From Anaerolineales bacterium (GTDB taxonomy: Bacteria > Chloroflexota > Anaerolineae > Anaerolineales > DRMV01), in the NCBI GenBank assembly GCA_026991215.1, contig JALXBY010000035.1, positions 1 to 8,548 of the forward strand: DNA of 8,548 bases, in the 5' to 3' direction. The notes under the pieces were generated by a model. It did not search any database. It saw only the letters and a list, made by a program, of their open reading frames with translations, and was not told where the DNA came from. Of this stretch, positions 5,118 through 8,548 are shown piece after piece. Every line of letters begins with the position of its first letter. The first letter of the stretch is position 1. A program made the translations under genes and the position numbers.

Positions 5118-6293
5118 ATGGAATACGAACGCATCACCCTGCGGGAAGTCGCCTACGTGCTGGAGGTGCTGCGTTCCGAGTTCCGCACCTCCAAAGGCGC
5201 GCACATGGTGCGCCGGCTGGAGGACGCATTCGCCCGCACCTTTGGCGTGGAATACGCCATCTCTTTCGTGAACGGCACCGCGACCATGCACGCGGCCCTG
5301 GCCGCGGCCGGCGTCGGCCCCGGCGATGAGGTCATCGTGCCGCCCCTGACCATGGCCAGCACCTCCTTTGCCGTTTTGCACGCGGGGGCCCTGCCGGTCT
5401 TTGCCGATATCCACCCCGAAACCTGGACCATCGACCCCGATTCCATCCGGGAACACATCACCGAACGCACCAAGGCCATCATCCCGGTGGCCATCTATGG
5501 CCTTTCCCCCGATATGGACCCCATCATGGACATCGCGCGGGAACACAACCTGTTCGTCCTGGAAGACGATGCCCAGTGCTTCCTGGGACGGTACAAGGGC
5601 CGTCTGGTGGGCACCCTGGGCCATGCCGCGAGTTTCAGTTTCCAGAGTTCCAAGCACATGACCAGCGGCGAAGGCGGCATGGTCATCACCAACGACCGGG
5701 ACCTGGCCGACCGCATCCGCCGGTTCAACAGCCTGGGGTACGCGGCCGTGGGCGCGGACCAGCCGAAAATCTCCAAGGACGAAATCCAGGACCCCAACTA
5801 CGCCCGGCACGTGAGCATCGGCTGGAACTACCGCATGTCCGAAGTGTGCGCGGCCGTGGCCCTGGGCCAGCTGGAACGGCTGCCCTTCCTGGTGGCCTTG
5901 CGGCAGAAGGCCGCGGCCTACTACGCCCAGGCCGTGGAGGGATGCGACTGGCTGACGCCCCAAAAGGTGCCGGAAGGCTACGAACACGCGTACTGGACCT
6001 ATGTCCTCCGTCTTGACCGGGACGACATCACCTGGCACGATTTCCGACGCAAGTACATCGAATTCGGCGGCGAACCCTTCTACGGCGCCTGGCGGCTGAC
6101 CTATCTGGAACCCGCGTTCCGGGGCAAACGTTTTGCAGATTACCAGTGGCAGACCTTCGAACCCGGTCTGTGCCCCGTGGCCGAAGCCACACAACCCCGC
6201 CTGATTCAACTCCCTACCAACTACTTCTCCGAAGCCGAGATGGAAAAACAAGCCGAGGCTCTGGCCCGCACCATCGACTACTTCGGCCGCTAA
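5118..6293 (+). CDS. DegT/DnrJ/EryC1/StrS-family PLP-dependent aminotransferase
   Basis: A 391-residue fold-type I aminotransferase. Most characterised relatives transfer an amino group from glutamate or glutamine to a keto-sugar nucleotide. Seen: the phosphate-binding turn NGTATMHAAL (52-61), the segment VIVPPLTMASTSFAVLHAGA (72-91), VLEDDAQCFLGRYKG (147-161) with the cofactor-contacting Asp and Gln, and SFSFQSSKHMTSGEGGMVITN (172-192). K179 in the last is the predicted Schiff-base lysine. NYRMSEVCAAVALGQLERL (237-255) is also typical. The catalytic set is intact, so the enzyme is probably active. AAGGAG (5104-5109) is 8 nt before the ATG. No sugar nucleotide or lipopolysaccharide genes adjoin it, so the substrate cannot be inferred from context. 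Confidence 0.92.
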   Translation: MEYERITLREVAYVLEVLRSEFRTSKGAHMVRRLEDAFARTFGVEYAISFVNGTATMHAALAAAGVGPGDEVIVPPLTMASTSFAVLHAGALPVFADIHPETWTIDPDSIREHITERTKAIIPVAIYGLSPDMDPIMDIAREHNLFVLEDDAQCFLGRYKGRLVGTLGHAASFSFQSSKHMTSGEGGMVITNDRDLADRIRRFNSLGYAAVGADQPKISKDEIQDPNYARHVSIGWNYRMSEVCAAVALGQLERLPFLVALRQKAAAYYAQAVEGCDWLTPQKVPEGYEHAYWTYVLRLDRDDITWHDFRRKYIEFGGEPFYGAWRLTYLEPAFRGKRFADYQWQTFEPGLCPVAEATQPRLIQLPTNYFSEAEMEKQAEALARTIDYFGR

Positions 6294-6308
6294 CCCCACC
6301 CACCACCG

Positions 6309-6350
6309 CCCACTGCCCACTGACCACTGACCACTCACCACTCACCACTC
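6309..6350 (+). repeat. Six tandem heptamers (CCCACTG/ACCACTG/ACCACTC)
   Basis: Six consecutive 7-nt units run from 6309 to 6350: two CCCACTG, one ACCACTG and three ACCACTC. They end 4 nt before the ATG of the CAP-LysM gene, where a Shine-Dalgarno sequence would be expected. Dispersed heptanucleotide tandem repeats are known from cyanobacterial genomes (STRR elements); these look alike in kind. Confidence 0.85.
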
Positions 6351-6354
6351 ACCC

Positions 6355-7377
6355 ATGTTCCGCCGCATCTTCCTCACGGGCTTGTTGTTCCTTTCCTGGC
6401 TGGGGATGGCGTTTCAGCGCCCGGCCCCCGCGTCGGGCGTGCAGGCCTGCCTGGACCAGGCCAGCACGCTGATTCAATTGGTCAACAACTTCCGGGCCGG
6501 GCTGGGCCTGCCCCCGTACGAAGTACACCCCATCGTCATGGCCGTGGCCCAGAACCACAGCGAATACCAGGCCAGCATCGAGCAACTGACCCACATCGGG
6601 CCGGGCGGCAGCCGACCGGTGGACCGGCTCCGGGCCGCGGGCTATGGCAACGGCGGTCGGGTTCTGGCCTCGGAAAACATCGCCTGGGGCTATCGCATGG
6701 GTCCCCAGGGGGCCATGGACCTGTGGCTGCCTTCCCCCATCCACTACTACACCATCACCATCCCTTCGGTCCGGCACGTGGGGGCTGGGTGCGCGTCCAC
6801 AGAGTCCGGCAAGACGTATTACACCCTGCTCGTGGCCTGGGCGCCGGGTGTGGGCCTTCCCCCACCCAAGGGCGACCCGCCACCGCCGACTTCGGACAAA
6901 CCCCGGCCCACGCCCACACCTACCTTAGGGTACGTGCCGGTCATTCCGGCCACGCCCCGGCCCGATGGCGCGGTGGTCCACACCGTGCAGCCGGGCCAGA
7001 CCCTGATGATGATTGCTCTCTCCTACCGGGTGCCCCTGGAGCAAATCCTGGAACTCAACAACCTCACCCGCACCAGCATCATCTATCCGGGCCAGGAAAT
7101 CATGATTTCGCCCCCCAAGACCACGCCCACGCCGACCGCAACGCCAAAGCCCTCATCCACCCCCGCGCCAGCAGACCCGACCGCAACGCCCCCAACCCAG
7201 GCCCGGATGCAACCCACGGCCACGCCCTTTGCTAAGGCTTCTTCCTTGCAGCCCACGGCCACGGTCGTGGCCGAACCCCCGGCAACGCGCGCGGTTCCCT
7301 CCCTGGTCTTTGGCCTGGTGTTGTGGTTGGGGCTTTCCGGCGTGGGCTGGCTGGTCTTCACCCGCCGTGGGGCATAA
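6355..7377 (+). CDS. Secreted, membrane-anchored CAP (SCP/YkwD-like) and LysM domain protein
   Basis: A 340-residue surface protein. Residues 1-27 form a signal peptide (MFRRIFLTGLLFLSWLGMAF, then a Pro/Ala cleavage region). A CAP/SCP domain spans about 34-165, with likely cavity residues H80 (LTHIG), E107 (ASENIAWGY) and H130 (SPIHY). A Pro/Thr linker (about 168-206) leads to a LysM domain (208-252: VHTVQPGQTLMMIALSYRV through YPGQEIMI), which would bind peptidoglycan or a related glycan. A second Pro/Thr/Ala-rich stalk (254-312) precedes a transmembrane helix (about 316-335) with a short basic tail (TRRGA). No LPxTG motif is present, so anchoring is by the helix. Bacterial CAP proteins are mostly uncharacterised. 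No ribosome binding site is visible; the heptamer array abuts the start, chosen because the signal peptide begins there. Confidence 0.88.
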   Translation: MFRRIFLTGLLFLSWLGMAFQRPAPASGVQACLDQASTLIQLVNNFRAGLGLPPYEVHPIVMAVAQNHSEYQASIEQLTHIGPGGSRPVDRLRAAGYGNGGRVLASENIAWGYRMGPQGAMDLWLPSPIHYYTITIPSVRHVGAGCASTESGKTYYTLLVAWAPGVGLPPPKGDPPPPTSDKPRPTPTPTLGYVPVIPATPRPDGAVVHTVQPGQTLMMIALSYRVPLEQILELNNLTRTSIIYPGQEIMISPPKTTPTPTATPKPSSTPAPADPTATPPTQARMQPTATPFAKASSLQPTATVVAEPPATRAVPSLVFGLVLWLGLSGVGWLVFTRRGA

Positions 7378-7384
7378 ATGAAAC

Positions 7385-7408
7385 CGGGGCGGCCGCCGGG
7401 CCGCCCCG
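7385..7408. terminator. GC-rich hairpin between convergent genes
   Basis: CGGGGCGGCC (7385-7394) pairs perfectly with GGCCGCCCCG (7399-7408) around GCCG. It fills the 36-bp gap between two converging stop codons. Neither side has a proper T-run: GGTTTCATTT follows on the - strand and ATGTCTTATG on the + strand. It may end or punctuate both transcripts. Confidence 0.6.
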
Positions 7409-7413
7409 ATGTC

Positions 7414-8454
7414 TTATGCCTGACCCAAAGCCTGCCCGATGGGACCGGGCCATGTCTCCATGGGCTGGTCGGTGCGCACCCGGTGCATCCCCTTCTGGGC
7501 AAAGTGGGCGAACATCTTCTCCGCGGCTTCGGTGAAGTCCGCGCCCGGCACCACCACGGGGGAGGTGGTATCCTCCAGCAGGTAGATGCGGGAAAGCAGG
7601 GCGGCCTGCCCGCGTTCTTCCAGTACCGAAGCCAGGTCGCCCACGGTCCAGCCCACGCAATGGCTCTTGGCCTGCCCGGTGATGATGACCGCGTCGTATT
7701 CCTGCACCGCGTTGACCAACCGCTCGTTCAGACCAACCAGCAACCGACCGTGATGGTCGTGGGTGACCTCCGGCCGCAGGGCCGAATAGTGCTCGGTTAG
7801 CGGGTGGTCGCCCTTGATGATGAACTCCGGCTGGGCATAGCGGGCGATGCTATGGAAGAAGATGGCCTCTTCCACGGCCGGGACCAGGGCATGGCCAATG
7901 CCGCCCAGCATGGCGTGGAAGGGCCAGATGGTCAACTGGTACTTCCCCTTTTCGGCCAGGGTCTGCACGTAGTGGCGCAGGTAGGACTGGGCGTCTTCGG
8001 GGGAAAGGCCCAAGGCCTGGGCCACTGCGGGGTTGACCTGCCAGCGGCCGGCTTCCACATCCTCAGGGGCCACCATGGTGAACGCGGGGGGATGGTTCCC
8101 CTGCTCGTCCACCAGGAAGGGCGCGTGGAAAATCTGCAGTGGGTAGTGGGTATCCAGGGTGGCGAAGATTTTCGTGATGCGGTGAAGGTTCTGGTAGATG
8201 AAGCGGCACAGGCGGACGTTGTCTTCCACCGCGCCCCGGCCGGAACGGCCGGCCACGAAGAGTTCGAAACCGGGCAGGCAGAAGGTGTTCTGGACGTCGA
8301 TCAGCACCAAAGCGATGCGGAAGCGGTCCTGGGCCGCGGGGGGAATTTGGAAACGTTCGGCCCAGGCACGGGCTTCGCGGCTTCGGGCTTCGTAATCCAC
8401 CTTCCACACGTCGCCTACCTTTTCAGGGCGAAAATGCTCAGGCACCGGAAGCAT
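7414..8454 (-). CDS. Isochorismatase/nicotinamidase-like cysteine hydrolase, enlarged
   Basis: A 346-residue member of the isochorismatase-like hydrolase superfamily, whose members use an Asp-Lys-Cys triad on amides or vinyl ethers. Predicted triad: D53 in ALVLIDVQNTF, K214 in FIIKGDHP, and C266 in ITGQAKSHCVGWTVGDL. A nicotinamidase-like metal site is suggested by D101, H103 and H110 in TLDTHYPLQIFH. IWPFHAMLGGIGHALVP (176-192) matches the WPxHC...G region of nicotinamidases but has Ala in place of Cys. The family is usually 180-230 residues; the excess comes from an N-terminal segment (1-45) and an insertion (about 112-173). The ATG at 8454 is preferred because GGGAGG (8463-8468) lies 8 nt upstream; a GTG at 8463 would overlap that site. 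Nicotinamidase activity in NAD salvage is possible but unproven. Confidence 0.88.
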   Translation of the reverse strand: MLPVPEHFRPEKVGDVWKVDYEARSREARAWAERFQIPPAAQDRFRIALVLIDVQNTFCLPGFELFVAGRSGRGAVEDNVRLCRFIYQNLHRITKIFATLDTHYPLQIFHAPFLVDEQGNHPPAFTMVAPEDVEAGRWQVNPAVAQALGLSPEDAQSYLRHYVQTLAEKGKYQLTIWPFHAMLGGIGHALVPAVEEAIFFHSIARYAQPEFIIKGDHPLTEHYSALRPEVTHDHHGRLLVGLNERLVNAVQEYDAVIITGQAKSHCVGWTVGDLASVLEERGQAALLSRIYLLEDTTSPVVVPGADFTEAAEKMFAHFAQKGMHRVRTDQPMETWPGPIGQALGQA

Positions 8455-8470
8455 GGCTGGCACCTCCCGG

Positions 8471-8511
<41 letters not shown>

Positions 8512-8548
8512 AGGAAGGGGTGGGGAAGGGCGGCAGCGAACGGACCGC

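Noticed and set aside
4977..6341. 454-codon open frame on the - strand antisense to the aminotransferase
   Set aside because: It is a shadow of GC-rich codon usage: no domain motifs, low-complexity Gly/His/Val composition and no ribosome binding site. The + strand gene has an intact catalytic set.
6309..6350. CRISPR-like array
   Set aside because: The units are 7 nt and directly contiguous, with no spacers and no cas genes nearby; they are simple tandem repeats.

Overview
The window is a GC-rich bacterial chromosome segment. It is most like a member of the Chloroflexota (Anaerolineae-like), an inference from the short 200-residue EF-Ts, a CAP-LysM surface protein with a Pro/Thr-rich stalk and C-terminal membrane anchor, and heptanucleotide tandem repeats in front of genes. 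The assignment is tentative because no rRNA gene is present.

Layout. Positions 1-81 hold no recognisable gene. Positions 82-1607 carry an AbiE-type (type IV) toxin-antitoxin pair on the + strand. It is preceded by a perfect 18-bp inverted repeat next to an extended -10 promoter, and the genes overlap by 4 bp. Its base composition is visibly less GC-rich than the rest, suggesting transfer. A promoter and structured leader (1687-1827) precede the housekeeping block rpsB (S2, with a long acidic tail) - tsf (EF-Ts) - pyrH (UMP kinase), with strong intrinsic terminators after tsf and after pyrH. The frr gene that often follows pyrH is absent here. Instead a higBA toxin-antitoxin pair lies on the - strand (4309-4925). 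Its toxin reading frame has no ATG, GTG or TTG at the expected N-terminus.

A divergent intergenic region (4926-5117) holds the probable higBA promoter and operator and, facing right, an extended -10 promoter and a hairpin-rich leader for a DegT/DnrJ/EryC1-type PLP aminotransferase (5118-6293). After a block of CCACTGA/CCACTCA heptamers comes a secreted, membrane-anchored CAP-LysM protein (6355-7377). A convergent, large isochorismatase/nicotinamidase-like hydrolase follows on the - strand (7414-8454). The two convergent genes share a GC-rich hairpin. The hydrolase gene is also preceded, in its own orientation, by a block of the same heptamers at the right edge.

How they fit together: rpsB, tsf and pyrH form the conserved translation/nucleotide core. 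The two toxin-antitoxin modules on either side look like accessory insertions around it. The aminotransferase, CAP-LysM protein and hydrolase share no obvious pathway. No clearly novel multi-gene system is visible; the most unusual features are the higB start, the AbiE operator, the gene-oriented heptamer arrays, the competing hairpins in the aminotransferase leader and the S2 tail.
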